DNA of 64,000 bases, taken from contig DATLOM010000028.1 of NCBI GenBank assembly GCA_035536185.1, forward strand, positions 1 through 64,000, given 5' to 3'. The notes beneath the pieces were generated by a model. The model was not told the DNA's origin, searched no databases, and saw only the letters and a program-made list of their open reading frames with translations. The DNA comes from GCA-2861595 sp035536185 (lineage in GTDB: Bacteria; Actinomycetota; Acidimicrobiia; Acidimicrobiales; GCA-2861595). A program made the position numbers and the translations under genes. Below are positions 26,406 to 34,736 of the stretch, one piece after another (position 1 is the first letter of the stretch; the number at the start of each line of letters is the position of its first letter).

Positions 26406-27376
26406 GACCGGCCTCGTCAATCGGTTCAGGCTTGGCAGATTAGAAGGCGGTACAAGGTCACGCCGCCGTCAACACTGATCTCCGCCTGCTGCCGCCGACC
26501 GGCGGAAGGGGTCCGAGGGCATCTTCACCATCCGACCAATGCGGCTCTCCGCGTTTGAATGGGGACAAGCGCACGTAGGGAGCGGAGATCCGGCCACTGT
26601 CGACTGGCCCCTTCCTTTCCTTGCCGCCTGTTCTTCTTGGTCACGGGCGAGTTCCGCTGCCGGAGTGCCTCGCGGCCGACGAGGCCGAGGGAGCGAGTCC
26701 GCAGCCTCTCCCCACTTGAACGCGTAGGGCCACCAATGCCCGGGTGACGCGGTACGGACGAAGCAGCGGCAGGCCCTATGGAGCCTCGTCAGTCCGCCCC
26801 ACCGTGCCGGTACAGGTCTGCGTCGAGCCCGACCCGCACAGAATGTTCCGATTTTGCAGGCACAGCGGGCAGTTGATGCGGCCGCGCCGCCCATCCTGCA
26901 ACTGGCGCATCTGCGCCGGCATCGCCCGACGACGCGGAGACCGCGATCATCCGTCTTGGTCGTCGACCCCATTGACCCGCACACCACGCTGGTGTGGAGG
27001 CGGGGCCTCGACACGGCCCAGAGGACGACCCCCCTTAGGTCTCTGGCCGGCGTTCAGCGCGGATTCGGCCAAAGCCGGAGCCGCCACCGGCCACCTGGCC
27101 TGGATCTCGTCCTTGCGGGGGCGCCCTCGCAGCGCGCCGAGGTGGCGGCCCGCAACGTGATCCAGCCGTCCGGGTGGTCGGTGCCTCGCCGTAGTGTCGA
27201 GGTGGACCCCGCCCGGCTCGGGCTCAGCTCGACCGTCAGCTGCTCGGGTACCTCGCCCACGCCCACGGCAGCGAACGGAAGGACTCGTCGGCCCGCTCCG
27301 CCAGCCGGTTGCGTCAACCTAGGGAGGCCCCACCTCATGAAAGGGGCCCCTACTCTGCTCGTCCCTTCAGCAGGTC
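26406..27376. other. Long stretch with no convincing gene
   Basis: Nearly 1 kb. Open frames exist on both strands (for example 26469-27014 minus, and 26854-27387 plus) but are Arg/Pro/Ser-rich, lack ribosome sites and look like chance frames in GC-rich DNA. G+C is near the genome level, unlike the gene before it. It may hold decayed remains of an inserted element, but no transposase or integrase motif could be read. Confidence 0.45.
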
Positions 27377-27382
27377 TACGTT
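27377..27382 (+). promoter_or_regulatory. -10 box (TACGTT) abutting the start of the small nuclease-like gene
   Basis: TACGTT is followed by six bases and the GTG at 27389. There is no ribosome site, so a leaderless transcript is likely. No good -35 box was seen. Confidence 0.45.
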
Positions 27383-27388
27383 CGTAGC

Positions 27389-27805
27389 GTGCTGTACGAG
27401 GAGCATGTCGTTGATGCCGTCGCTCGATTCCTCGTAGCGAACGGTTGGAGCGAAATGTCACGAGTCCCCTTCACGCGCTGCCATGGCGACGACCTCGTCA
27501 TGGCCAAAGCTTCTCGGCGCTTGCTCATCGAAGCCAAGGGGGCTACGAGTTCGGATCCGAGGAGCAAGCGTTTCGACAGCCAGTTCAACGCGAGCCAGGT
27601 TGGTACCCATGTCGGTCAGGCAGTGTTGCGAGCACTGCGCTGGGTGTCGCTGGGGGATGCCAACGCGGCGATCGCGCTGCCCGACGACCGTCTTCATCGG
27701 CTGAAAGTCGGCGAGGTGGCCTTGGCTATCCGCCGAGCCGGCATCGGCGTGTTCTGGGTCGACGACGACAGAAGCGTGGTGGCCGACTGCCCCTGGGACA
27801 TCTGA
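27389..27805 (+). CDS. Small PD-(D/E)XK nuclease-like protein
   Basis: A 138-residue single-domain protein, MLYEEHVVDAVARFLVANGW and onward. The segment GDDLVMAKASRRLLIEAKGA contains an Asp followed after a strand by ExK, the spacing of PD-(D/E)XK nuclease cores as in Mrr- or Holliday-resolvase-like restriction endonuclease folds. A preceding N-terminal helix with a Glu (YEEHVV) also fits. The second half (ASQVGTHVGQAVLRALRWVS, then IALPDDRLHRLKV) fits the later core helix and strands. A full-length enzyme would normally carry a DNA-recognition domain, so this may be a minimal or accessory nuclease. It lies in the accessory stretch with the HEPN-like and nucleotidyltransferase genes. Confidence 0.6.
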   Translation: MLYEEHVVDAVARFLVANGWSEMSRVPFTRCHGDDLVMAKASRRLLIEAKGATSSDPRSKRFDSQFNASQVGTHVGQAVLRALRWVSLGDANAAIALPDDRLHRLKVGEVALAIRRAGIGVFWVDDDRSVVADCPWDI

Positions 27806-28120
27806 TCCTGAACTCTGGCTGCTAACCGCTTGGCCCACGGTCCCAATCGGCACGCCGCGCTCAGTCTGCCTCGGCAAATGTCCGAAGATGACTACGGGGC
27901 TGACCAACTCGTGCCGACGCCAGGCGCCCTGACTTCGGCACCACCGCGCAATAATGACGGGTGGCTCCGGCTGTTAGGCGTGGGCGAGCGGTAGCGCATA
28001 GCTGGCGATCTCGGATGGCGGATCGGGGGACCGGCCCCCACTGATGTCGGCACTTCCTGACCGCGCGGTAAGGAACGAGCCGGTGCCGGTGCGCAGGTAG
28101 GAAGACCCGCCAGTCGAGGC
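27806..28120. other. Intergenic stretch with nothing recognised
   Basis: This is 315 bases between two convergent genes. No protein-like frame, RNA gene or clear hairpin was found. Confidence 0.45.
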
Positions 28121-28627
28121 TCAGTCGGTTCCGAAGAGCTCCTCTACGAAGAACCGTGCGGCAGGGTCGAGGTGCTCTCCGAAGATCGCTTCGGTGACGT
28201 GAAGCACCTGCTCGGCGCTGAGCAGGCCGAGGTGGGCAGCAAGTAGACGGACATCTTCCTCGTCCTCGCCGACACGGTGGGCTGCGACCTTGAGTGCCAG
28301 CAGCATCTGTGGTGAGGCGACCATGCACCGCAGGCCGGGCACGTCGAGCACGGGCGCGGCCAAGGGGTCGTCTCCTGCGAGGAAACCTTTCACCGCGTCG
28401 TTGAGCCAGGCGAGCGGGAGCCCTAGTTCGTCGCCAACCTCCGAGGCGGCCTCATAGATGGCCATCTTGGGTTCGAAAACGGCATCGATGTCGCGAGTGG
28501 AGCGCCGGGGCTCGAAAGCCAGGGCGATGGCGGCACCGCCGACCACGTACATGTCGCCCTGGAGCCCTCGGCTGTGGAGGCGGGCTCCGAGGGCAGTGAG
28601 CGCGGCGATGATCTGCTCCCTGTCCAC
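28121..28627 (-). CDS. Nucleotidyltransferase of the DUF6036/AbiEii-like kind
   Basis: A 168-residue protein. The nucleotidyltransferase signature is clear: MYVVGGAAIALAFEPRRSTR followed by DIDAVFEP (GG, then an S/T-x-DID metal pair). A helical C-terminal region includes LLALKVAAHRVGEDEEDVRL, the ALK plus R...D pattern seen in AbiEii-type antitoxin/toxin NTases. The GTG at 28627 lies five bases after the stop of the upstream gene 28633-29052, so the two form an operon. Together they look like a two-component stress or toxin-antitoxin module, with this protein as the likely NTase effector (inference). Confidence 0.75.
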   Translation of the reverse strand: MDREQIIAALTALGARLHSRGLQGDMYVVGGAAIALAFEPRRSTRDIDAVFEPKMAIYEAASEVGDELGLPLAWLNDAVKGFLAGDDPLAAPVLDVPGLRCMVASPQMLLALKVAAHRVGEDEEDVRLLAAHLGLLSAEQVLHVTEAIFGEHLDPAARFFVEELFGTD

Positions 28628-28632
28628 CTGCG

Positions 28633-29052
28633 TCAGCAGCGATGGAGCGAGCCGAGGGAGATGAAGATGCCCCGACGGCGGAAGGCGGAAGGCGACTCGA
28701 CGATGGCGAGGGCGCGAAATCCGCGTACCTCGCTGACGAACCAGAACCGGTCCAGGAAACGGTCGGGCTCGCAGGTCCACGAGGGCCTGGCGATACCGGC
28801 GGCGGTGGCCAGATGCTCGGCCAGGGCACCCAGATAGGCGTCGTACCGATCGTTGCCGGTGGGGAGCGGACGGTCCTCCAGCGCGCGCCACCGCTGGGCG
28901 TCGGTGTTCCGGAGGGAGAACTCGTCGAGCAGCTCACGCACGGCCGGCAGGAACTCATCGCCAGCGATGACACGGCGGGCCACGCCCGCGACGGTCTGGG
29001 TGAACGCACTGTCGGGCGGGGGGTGCTCCATCAGCCAGTCCCGCAGAGTCAC
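28633..29052 (-). CDS. Hypothetical partner protein of the nucleotidyltransferase
   Basis: A 139-residue soluble protein, MTLRDWLMEHPPPDSAFTQT and onward. It is helical in the first half (VAGVARRVIAGDEFLPAVRE, then LLDEFSL). Its second half contains YLGALAEHLATAAGI and RFLDRFWFVSEVRGFRALAI. No DNA-binding helix-turn-helix is certain. It starts at GTG 29052, seven bases after a TACCGT -10 box. It is directly upstream of, and almost contiguous with, the nucleotidyltransferase gene, as an antitoxin partner would be. No family recognised. Confidence 0.7.
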   Translation of the reverse strand: MTLRDWLMEHPPPDSAFTQTVAGVARRVIAGDEFLPAVRELLDEFSLRNTDAQRWRALEDRPLPTGNDRYDAYLGALAEHLATAAGIARPSWTCEPDRFLDRFWFVSEVRGFRALAIVESPSAFRRRGIFISLGSLHRC

Positions 29053-29059
29053 GACAAGG

Positions 29060-29065
29060 ACGGTA
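29060..29065 (-). promoter_or_regulatory. -10 box (TACCGT) for the nucleotidyltransferase gene pair
   Basis: On the minus strand TACCGT is followed by seven bases and the GTG at 29052, with no ribosome site. This fits a leaderless operon start. The -35 region is poorly conserved. Confidence 0.4.
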
Positions 29066-29134
29066 ACTGATCGTACGGCGACCTCCGAACTGAATTCGGC
29101 ATGACCAGCCAGAGTCCGACAACAATCTCATCTC

Positions 29135-29163
29135 TTGCGTTCTCCACGGTAGTGCGGTATACA
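29135..29163 (+). promoter_or_regulatory. Sigma-70-type promoter of the PadR operon
   Basis: TTGCGT at 29135-29140, a 17-base spacer and TATACA at 29158-29163. The transcript would begin near 29170 and carry the GAAGGAG ribosome site before GTG 29199. The regulator may act on this same promoter. Confidence 0.6.
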
Positions 29164-29198
29164 GAGGACCTCGCCACCGTTGAAGGAGACAGGATGCC

Positions 29199-29531
29199 GT
29201 GGACGCCAGCCAGCTGCTGAAGGGGGTGCTCGACGTCGCCGTGCTGGCCGTCGTGGCCGATCAGGACGGGTACGGCTACGACGTCGTACGCCGGCTGAGG
29301 GCCGCCGGCCTGGAGGAGGTGGGCGACGCCTCCGTCTACGGCACACTTCGGCGCCTGTTCCACAGCGGCGCCCTCACGTCCTATGTGGTCCCCAGCGAGG
29401 AAGGGCCACATCGCAAGTACTACGCCATAAACGACGCCGGCCGGGCCATGCTCGAGGAGTCGGCCAAGGCCTGGCGATCCTTCGCCGAGGTCATCGACCA
29501 CCTGCTAACGGATTCGAGGGAGGCGGCATGA
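29199..29531 (+). CDS. PadR-family transcriptional regulator
   Basis: A 110-residue winged-helix protein with the PadR pattern: LKGVLDVAVLAVVADQDGYG, YDVVRRL, DASVYGTLRRLFHSGAL, and the wing EEGPHRKYYAINDAGRAML. PadR proteins repress membrane or stress genes and are often followed by a HAAS-domain (DUF1700-like) membrane protein, exactly as here. The stop overlaps the next ATG (ATGA), so the pair is coupled. GTG 29199 is chosen for the upstream GAAGGAG and the family N terminus. Confidence 0.93.
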   Translation: MDASQLLKGVLDVAVLAVVADQDGYGYDVVRRLRAAGLEEVGDASVYGTLRRLFHSGALTSYVVPSEEGPHRKYYAINDAGRAMLEESAKAWRSFAEVIDHLLTDSREAA

Positions 29532-30652
29532 CCATGTCGACCACATCCACCACGCCCACCACCACACCGGAGGCCGAGGCCTACCTCGCCGCCGTGCGGG
29601 ACGAGCTCGACGACCTGCCCGAGGAGGAGCGGGCCGACCTGCTCGAGGACCTCGCCCTCCACCTGGCCGAGCTGTCCTACCCCGACAACCGCGACGTCGA
29701 CGCGCCCCCGCTCCACGTGCGCCTCGGCCCGCCGGCCAGGTACGCGGCCGAGCTCCGGTCCGCGGCCGGTCTCCCCCCGAGAACGACCTCCCCCTCGGCC
29801 GGCACGGCGGACAACCGCCGGCTACGTGACGCCGTGGCCGGCTCCGGCGCCGGCCGTCTGGTGACCGCGGCCTGGCGTCACCCGTGGGCGCTCCAGGCCC
29901 GGTCGTTCCTGCCCCAGCTGAGCCCGGCGTGGTGGGTCCTGCGCGGCTACCTCGTGGTGGCCCTGCCCACCCTGTGGTCGTCCGATGGGATCGACGACTT
30001 CCCCGTACCCACCGTGCTCGGCAGCAAAGTCGTCGGCGCCGCGGCCGTTCTCGGTGCCGTCGTCGCCTCTGTCCACCTCGCTAATCGCCGGCTCGGCCCG
30101 CGCGCCCGGCTCGCCGTTCGGGCCGGCGACGCCGTGCTGGTGCTGGCGGGGCTCGCCCTGCTCTTCCAGGCGGAAAGCCGCCTTTCCGTCAACCATGCTC
30201 ACTTCGAGAGCTCACCGCAGACGATGAACTTCGAGCTGAGCTCGCCCCACGGGCCGGTCACCAACATCTTCCCCTATGGCCGGGACGGGACGCCGCTCGA
30301 GGACGTGTTGCTCTTCGACCAGGACGGGCGACCGCTGCGGACCGCCACCCAGGAGTGGTGGCCCGACGGCTGCCGGCGCAGCGTCGCCTTCTCGCCGGCT
30401 GCCGACGGGGTGGCCGTGGAGTTCTCCTATCCCAAGCGTTACACCGTCGTGGATGGGCATCCCACGAGCCCGTGCGTGCCCACCCCCGCCCGGCCCCCGG
30501 TGCCCATCCCGCAGTTCGCACCACCACCCACGCCGTCCGAGCAGCGGGGGGCAGTGCCCCAGCCCGAGCAGCCGGGCCCCGTTCCGCAGCCCGAGCAGCC
30601 GGGCGTCGTGACCCAGCCCCCGCCGGGTCCGGTGCCGCCGAGCCAGCGCTAG
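29528..30652 (+). CDS. HAAS-domain (DUF1700-like) membrane protein
   Basis: A 374-residue protein. The N-terminal helical domain YLAAVRDELDDLPEEERADL, then LEDLALHLAEL, matches the HAAS motif that accompanies PadR regulators. Four hydrophobic segments lie between about 140 and 225. A periplasmic region follows, ending in a Pro/Gln/Glu-rich tail with repeats of PQPEQPG. PadR-HAAS pairs are thought to sense membrane state, with HAAS as partner of the regulator. The tail is low complexity and probably extends into the cell wall. Confidence 0.85.
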   Translation: MTMSTTSTTPTTTPEAEAYLAAVRDELDDLPEEERADLLEDLALHLAELSYPDNRDVDAPPLHVRLGPPARYAAELRSAAGLPPRTTSPSAGTADNRRLRDAVAGSGAGRLVTAAWRHPWALQARSFLPQLSPAWWVLRGYLVVALPTLWSSDGIDDFPVPTVLGSKVVGAAAVLGAVVASVHLANRRLGPRARLAVRAGDAVLVLAGLALLFQAESRLSVNHAHFESSPQTMNFELSSPHGPVTNIFPYGRDGTPLEDVLLFDQDGRPLRTATQEWWPDGCRRSVAFSPAADGVAVEFSYPKRYTVVDGHPTSPCVPTPARPPVPIPQFAPPPTPSEQRGAVPQPEQPGPVPQPEQPGVVTQPPPGPVPPSQR

Positions 30653-30662
30653 AAGGTGAGGC

Positions 30663-30776
30663 GGCCGCTGGTCAGAGCCGCTCCACCCCCACCACCCGCA
30701 CCACGGCCTCGTCTGCCTCGGCCGCTGGTCAGAGCCGCTCCACGCCCACCACCTTCACCACCGCCTCGCCGGCTTC
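30663..30776. repeat. 57-bp imperfect tandem duplication of the helicase gene 3' end
   Basis: Copy 2 (30720-30776) contains the last codons and stop of the DUF3516 helicase. Copy 1 (30663-30719) lies just beyond and also encodes a tail and stop. 50 of 57 bases match. Read as protein the two are EAGEAVVKVVGVERL and EADEAVVRVVGVERL. Of six differing codons four are synonymous and two are conservative. Confidence 0.9.
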
Positions 30777-33182
30777 GACGCTGGCGGCGAGATCGACGAT
30801 GGCGACGATGGCCCATTCGTGGAAGCCGGCTGGGTCGTCGAGGATCTGGCGGACCTTCCACTCGGTCGGCCCCTCCGTCACCTCCGAGAGCGAGGCCGCC
30901 CGCGCCGCGCCGCCGGTGCCGATCGACTCGTGCTCGGCGAAGTACGGGGCCAGCGCCTCCTCCCATCGCGCCGGGGTCCAATCCGGGTAGAGCTCGGCGA
31001 GGGCGGAGTAACGGCGCCTGGCGGCCAGCTCGACCCGGCGGAACAGGGCGTTGCGCACCAGCACCAGGAACGCCCGGCGGTTGGCGGTCACCGGCGGCGG
31101 CGTGTCGTCGAGCGCCTCCACGGGGACCGCGGCCGCTTCGGGATCGCGCAGCTGCTCCCACTCGTCGAGCAGCGAGCTGTCCACCTGGCGGACCAGCGTG
31201 CCCAGCCACTCGGCCAGGTCGTACAGCTCCTCGGTCTTGGCCTCTTCGGGCATCGTCTGGTTCAGCGCCTTGAAGGCGTCGCTCAGGTAGCGCAGCACCA
31301 CGCCCTCCGAGCGGGCCAGCTGGTAGTAGCCGACGAAGTCGTTGAAGGTCATGGCCCGCTCGAACAGGTCGCGGGCCACCGACTTGGGCGACAGCGTGTG
31401 GTCGGCCACCCATGGGTGGCCCTGCCGGTACGAGTCGAAGGCCACCGCCAGCAGCTCGGCCAGCGGCTTCGGATAGGAGATCGATTCGAGGCGGGCCATT
31501 CGTTCCTCGTACTCGAGGCCCGCCGCCTTCATCTGGGCCACGGCCTCGCCTCTCGCCTTCGACTCCTGGGCGTAGAGGACCTGCGATGGGTCGTCGAGGG
31601 TGGACTCGATGATGGAGAGGGCGTCGAGGGCATAGGTCTCGGACTCCCTGTCCAGAAGGCTGAAAGCGGCCAGGGCGAAAGGACTGAGCGGCTGGTTGAG
31701 GGCGAAGTCGGCCTGCAGGTCCACCGTCACCCGCGTCGTGCGACCGGCGGAGTCGGGATCCGGCAGTCGCTCGACCACGCCGGCGGCGACCAGCGAGCGG
31801 TAGATCGAGATGGAGCGGCGGATGTGGCGGCGCTGGGCCGGGCGGTTCTCGTGGTTGTCCACCAGCAGGTCCCGCAACGCCGCGCAGCCGTCGCCGGGGC
31901 GGTCGAGGACGTTGAGCAACATGGAATGGGACACGGCGAAGCTGGATGTCATCGTCTCGGGCTCGGCCGCCACCAGGCGCTCGAAGGTGGGCACGCCCCA
32001 GGAGACGAAGCCGTCCGGCGGCTTCTTGCGCACCACCTTGCGGCGGGCCTTCTCCTCGGGCCCGGCCTTGGCCAGCGCCCGCTCGTTCTCCACCACGTGC
32101 TCGGGCGCCTGCACCACGACCGTGCCGGCGGTGTCGTAACCCGCCCGCCCGGCCCGCCCGGCGATCTGGTGGAACTCGCGGGCGCTCAAGAGGCGGACCT
32201 TGGTGCCGTCGTACTTGCTGAGGGCGGTGAAGAGGACCGAGCGGATGGGGACGTTGATGCCGACCCCGAGGGTGTCAGTGCCGCAGATGACCTTGAGCAG
32301 CCCGGCCTGGGCCAGCCGCTCCACCAGCCGCCGGTACTTGGGGAGCATCCCGGCGTGGTGGACGCCGATCCCGTGGCGCACGAAGCGCGACAGGGTGCGC
32401 CCGAAGCCGGTGGTGAAGCGGAAGGCGCCGAGCAACTCGGCGATGGCGTCCTTCTCCTCGCGGGTGCAGACGTTGACGCTCATCAGCGCCTGGGCCCGCT
32501 CCACCGCCGCCGCCTGGGTGAAGTGCACCACGTAGACGGGAGCCTGCTGGGTCGCCAGCAGCTCCTCGAGGGTCTCGTGCAGCGGGGTCGTGCGCCACGA
32601 GTAGTGGAGCGGCACCGGTCGGGTGGTGTTGGCCACCACCACGGTGGGGCGGCCGGTACGGCGGGTGAGATCCTCCCGGAACCGGGTGACGTCGCCGAGG
32701 GTGGCGGACATGAGCAGGAACTGCGCCCTGTTCAAGGTGAGAAGGGGCACCTGCCAGGCCCAGCCCCGGTCGGGGTCCGAATAGAAGTGGAACTCGTCCA
32801 TCACCACCTGCTCGACGGTGGACGAGTGACCCTCGCGCAGGGCCATGTTGGCGAGGATCTCGGCGGTGCAGCAGATGATCGGGGCGCCGGCGTTGACGCT
32901 GGAGTCGCCGGTCATCATGCCGACGGAGTCGGTGCCGAAGACCCCGCACAGGTCGAAGAACTTCTCCGACACCAGGGCCTTGATCGGCGCCGTGTAGAAG
33001 GTGCGGCGCCCGGTGGCGAGGGCGGCCAGGTGGGCACCGACGGCCACCAGGCTCTTGCCCGAGCCGGTCGGAGTGCTCAGGATGACGTTGGCGCCGGAGA
33101 CGATCTCGATGAGCGCCTCCTCCTGGGCCGGGTACAGGGTGAGGCCGCGCTCCCCGGCCCATCCGACGAAGGCGTCGAACAC
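30729..33182 (-). CDS. DUF3516-domain DEAD/DEAH-box superfamily 2 helicase
   Basis: An 817-residue protein. Helicase core: Walker A STPTGSGKSLVA, motif Ia TAPIKALVSEKF, motif II MDEFHFYSD, motif III LLMSATLGD, and motifs V-VI GTDTLGVGINVPI and REFHQIAGRAGRAGYDT. This is the Ski2/Mtr4-like arrangement. The C-terminal half (about 400-817) is the actinobacterial DUF3516 region with FNDFVGYYQLARSEGVVLRY. An RNA-processing role is likely by analogy to Ski2-like helicases but not proven. GTG 33182 is the first standard start. The frame stays open upstream with a plausible conserved extension (LTLITLARAASAGADADAV), so a rare CTG start is possible. Confidence 0.92.
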   Translation of the reverse strand: MFDAFVGWAGERGLTLYPAQEEALIEIVSGANVILSTPTGSGKSLVAVGAHLAALATGRRTFYTAPIKALVSEKFFDLCGVFGTDSVGMMTGDSSVNAGAPIICCTAEILANMALREGHSSTVEQVVMDEFHFYSDPDRGWAWQVPLLTLNRAQFLLMSATLGDVTRFREDLTRRTGRPTVVVANTTRPVPLHYSWRTTPLHETLEELLATQQAPVYVVHFTQAAAVERAQALMSVNVCTREEKDAIAELLGAFRFTTGFGRTLSRFVRHGIGVHHAGMLPKYRRLVERLAQAGLLKVICGTDTLGVGINVPIRSVLFTALSKYDGTKVRLLSAREFHQIAGRAGRAGYDTAGTVVVQAPEHVVENERALAKAGPEEKARRKVVRKKPPDGFVSWGVPTFERLVAAEPETMTSSFAVSHSMLLNVLDRPGDGCAALRDLLVDNHENRPAQRRHIRRSISIYRSLVAAGVVERLPDPDSAGRTTRVTVDLQADFALNQPLSPFALAAFSLLDRESETYALDALSIIESTLDDPSQVLYAQESKARGEAVAQMKAAGLEYEERMARLESISYPKPLAELLAVAFDSYRQGHPWVADHTLSPKSVARDLFERAMTFNDFVGYYQLARSEGVVLRYLSDAFKALNQTMPEEAKTEELYDLAEWLGTLVRQVDSSLLDEWEQLRDPEAAAVPVEALDDTPPPVTANRRAFLVLVRNALFRRVELAARRRYSALAELYPDWTPARWEEALAPYFAEHESIGTGGAARAASLSEVTEGPTEWKVRQILDDPAGFHEWAIVAIVDLAASVEAGEAVVKVVGVERL

Positions 33183-33319
33183 GGCGTCGGCGTCCGCGCC
33201 GGCGGAGGCCGCTCGGGCCAGCGTGATCAGCGTCAGCGGGACTGGCCGGCGGAAGCCGCGTCGACTGGGGCGAGCTTTCCGGCCATGGGCAGGAGCCTAC
33301 GACCCGCTGGCGGCTGCCC

Positions 33320-33325
33320 TACCCT
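33320..33325 (+). promoter_or_regulatory. -10 box (TACCCT) abutting the flavin reductase start
   Basis: TACCCT is followed by six bases and GTG 33332. No ribosome site is present, so a leaderless transcript is likely. Confidence 0.45.
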
Positions 33326-33331
33326 GACCCG

Positions 33332-33829
33332 GTGAGCGTGGACCCCGAGCTGCTCAACCGGGTCACGTGGAAGATCCCCAACGCCCTGGCCCTCGTCGGG
33401 TCCCGCGCCGGCGACCGGCGCAACGCCATGACGACGAGCTGGATCACCCAGCTGTCCATGGAGCCGGTGCTGATCGGCATCGGGGTCGACAACGACGCCG
33501 TCACCCACCGGCTGATAACCGAGGGGGGCTCGTTCACGGTGAACCTGTGGGACGCCGAGGACACCCGCGTGTTCGTCAAGTTCTCGAAGCCGGCGGTGGA
33601 CGAGGACGGCACCCTGAACGGCCGGGCGGTGCGAGCGGCCACCACCGGGGCGCCGGTGTTCGAAGAAGCGCTGGCCTGGATCGACTGCGAGGTGCGCCAC
33701 AGCCTCGACCTCGGCACCCACACTCTGTTCGTGGGCGAGGTGGTCGACGCCGCCATCAACGACGACGAGGCCAGGCCGGCGGCCATGGGCGACACCCGCA
33801 TGAAGTACGGCGGCGTCAAGAGGCACTAG
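33332..33829 (+). CDS. Flavin reductase / flavoredoxin-type FMN-binding protein
   Basis: A 165-residue flavin reductase-like domain: NALALVGSRAGDRRNAMTTS, then WITQLSMEPVLIGIGV, ITEGGSFTVNLW and a C-terminal HTLFVGEVVDAAIND. The family binds FMN with a split-barrel fold and reduces flavins or acts as a flavoredoxin. It starts at GTG 33332, likely leaderless. Its TAG overlaps the GTG of the dioxygenase gene by one base, so the two are an operon. Confidence 0.9.
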   Translation: MSVDPELLNRVTWKIPNALALVGSRAGDRRNAMTTSWITQLSMEPVLIGIGVDNDAVTHRLITEGGSFTVNLWDAEDTRVFVKFSKPAVDEDGTLNGRAVRAATTGAPVFEEALAWIDCEVRHSLDLGTHTLFVGEVVDAAINDDEARPAAMGDTRMKYGGVKRH

Positions 33830-34722
33830 TGCCCGGTCCCGCCGCCCCGCCGATGCCGGCGGCCTTTCTCGGCCACGGCAGCCCCATGAACGCCCTGGAG
33901 ACCAACCGCTACACCCAGGCGTGGCGATCCTTCGGCGCCAGCGTGCCGAGGCCCACCGGCATCCTGGTGATCTCCGCCCACTGGTACGTCAACGCCACAG
34001 CGGTGACGGCCATGAGCCGGCCCCGCACCATCCACGACTTCTACGGCTTCCCCCAGGAGCTGTTCGACGTGCAGTACCCGGCGCCGGGCGACGCCGACCT
34101 CGCCCTCGAGGTCACCGAGATCGCCAAGCCCACCTGGGTCGGCCTCGACCACGACAGCTGGGGCATCGACCACGGCACCTGGTCGGTGCTCGTCCACGCC
34201 TTCCCCGACGCCGACATCCCGGTGGTCCAGCTCTCCATCAACGCCGACAAGCCGTTCGACTACCACCTGGACCTGGGGGCCAAGCTCGCTCCGCTGCGGG
34301 ACAAGGGCGTGCTCGTCATCGGCAGCGGCAACATCGTGCACAACCTGCGGCGCATCGACTGGTCGCGTCCCGAGGCCGCCTTCGACTGGTGCCGGCGCTT
34401 CGACGACGCCGCCCGCTCGCTGCTGGAGAGCGCTCCGGAGGAGGTGCCCGCCCTCCAGGGTCACGCCGACTTCGCCCATGCCGCGCCGACGCCCGACCAC
34501 TTCATCCCGCTGCTGTACCTGGCCGGCCTCGCCGGCGCCGCCGGACGGCCGGCCCAGGTTCTCGTCGACGGCTACGCCATGGGTTCGCTGTCGATGGCCT
34601 CCTACACCCTCGACGGCGCAGGCGGCGCGGGCAACGGAGGGCGAGGCGGCGCCGGCGACCAGCGGCCGGCGGCGGCGCTTCCCGACCCGGAGATCGTCTC
34701 GCCCGAGGACGCCAACATCTGA
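33829..34722 (+). CDS. LigB-type extradiol dioxygenase (YgiD-like)
   Basis: A 297-residue protein. FLGHGSPMNAL carries the first metal-site His. ILVISAHWYVNATAVTAM provides the second His region. DHGTWSVLVHAFPDADIPVV and IGSGNIVHNLRRID give further conserved His. This pattern matches class III, zinc-type dioxygenases of the 4,5-DOPA dioxygenase (YgiD) group. GTG 33829 overlaps the upstream stop; ATG 33853 is an alternative. The last 40 residues are a Gly/Ala-rich low-complexity tail. The natural substrate is uncertain. Confidence 0.9.
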   Translation: MPGPAAPPMPAAFLGHGSPMNALETNRYTQAWRSFGASVPRPTGILVISAHWYVNATAVTAMSRPRTIHDFYGFPQELFDVQYPAPGDADLALEVTEIAKPTWVGLDHDSWGIDHGTWSVLVHAFPDADIPVVQLSINADKPFDYHLDLGAKLAPLRDKGVLVIGSGNIVHNLRRIDWSRPEAAFDWCRRFDDAARSLLESAPEEVPALQGHADFAHAAPTPDHFIPLLYLAGLAGAAGRPAQVLVDGYAMGSLSMASYTLDGAGGAGNGGRGGAGDQRPAAALPDPEIVSPEDANI

Positions 34723-34736
34723 CCCCTGCGGGTCGA

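Noticed and set aside
26469..27014. Cys-containing minus-strand frame considered as a zinc-finger or transposase remnant
   Set aside because: Cys spacing fits no known motif, composition is chance-like and there is no ribosome site.
27054..27461. Minus-strand frame overlapping the small nuclease-like gene
   Set aside because: It overlaps a better-supported gene, lacks a ribosome site and is Arg/Pro-rich as expected for a chance frame.
33234..33284. Short minus-strand frame MAGKLAPVDAASAGQSR just upstream of the helicase
   Set aside because: A possible leader peptide, but there is no sign of regulatory structure and it could equally be part of an extended helicase N terminus in another frame.
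30819..33335. An 838-codon plus-strand frame opposite the helicase
   Set aside because: The same mirror effect; all helicase motifs are on the minus strand.
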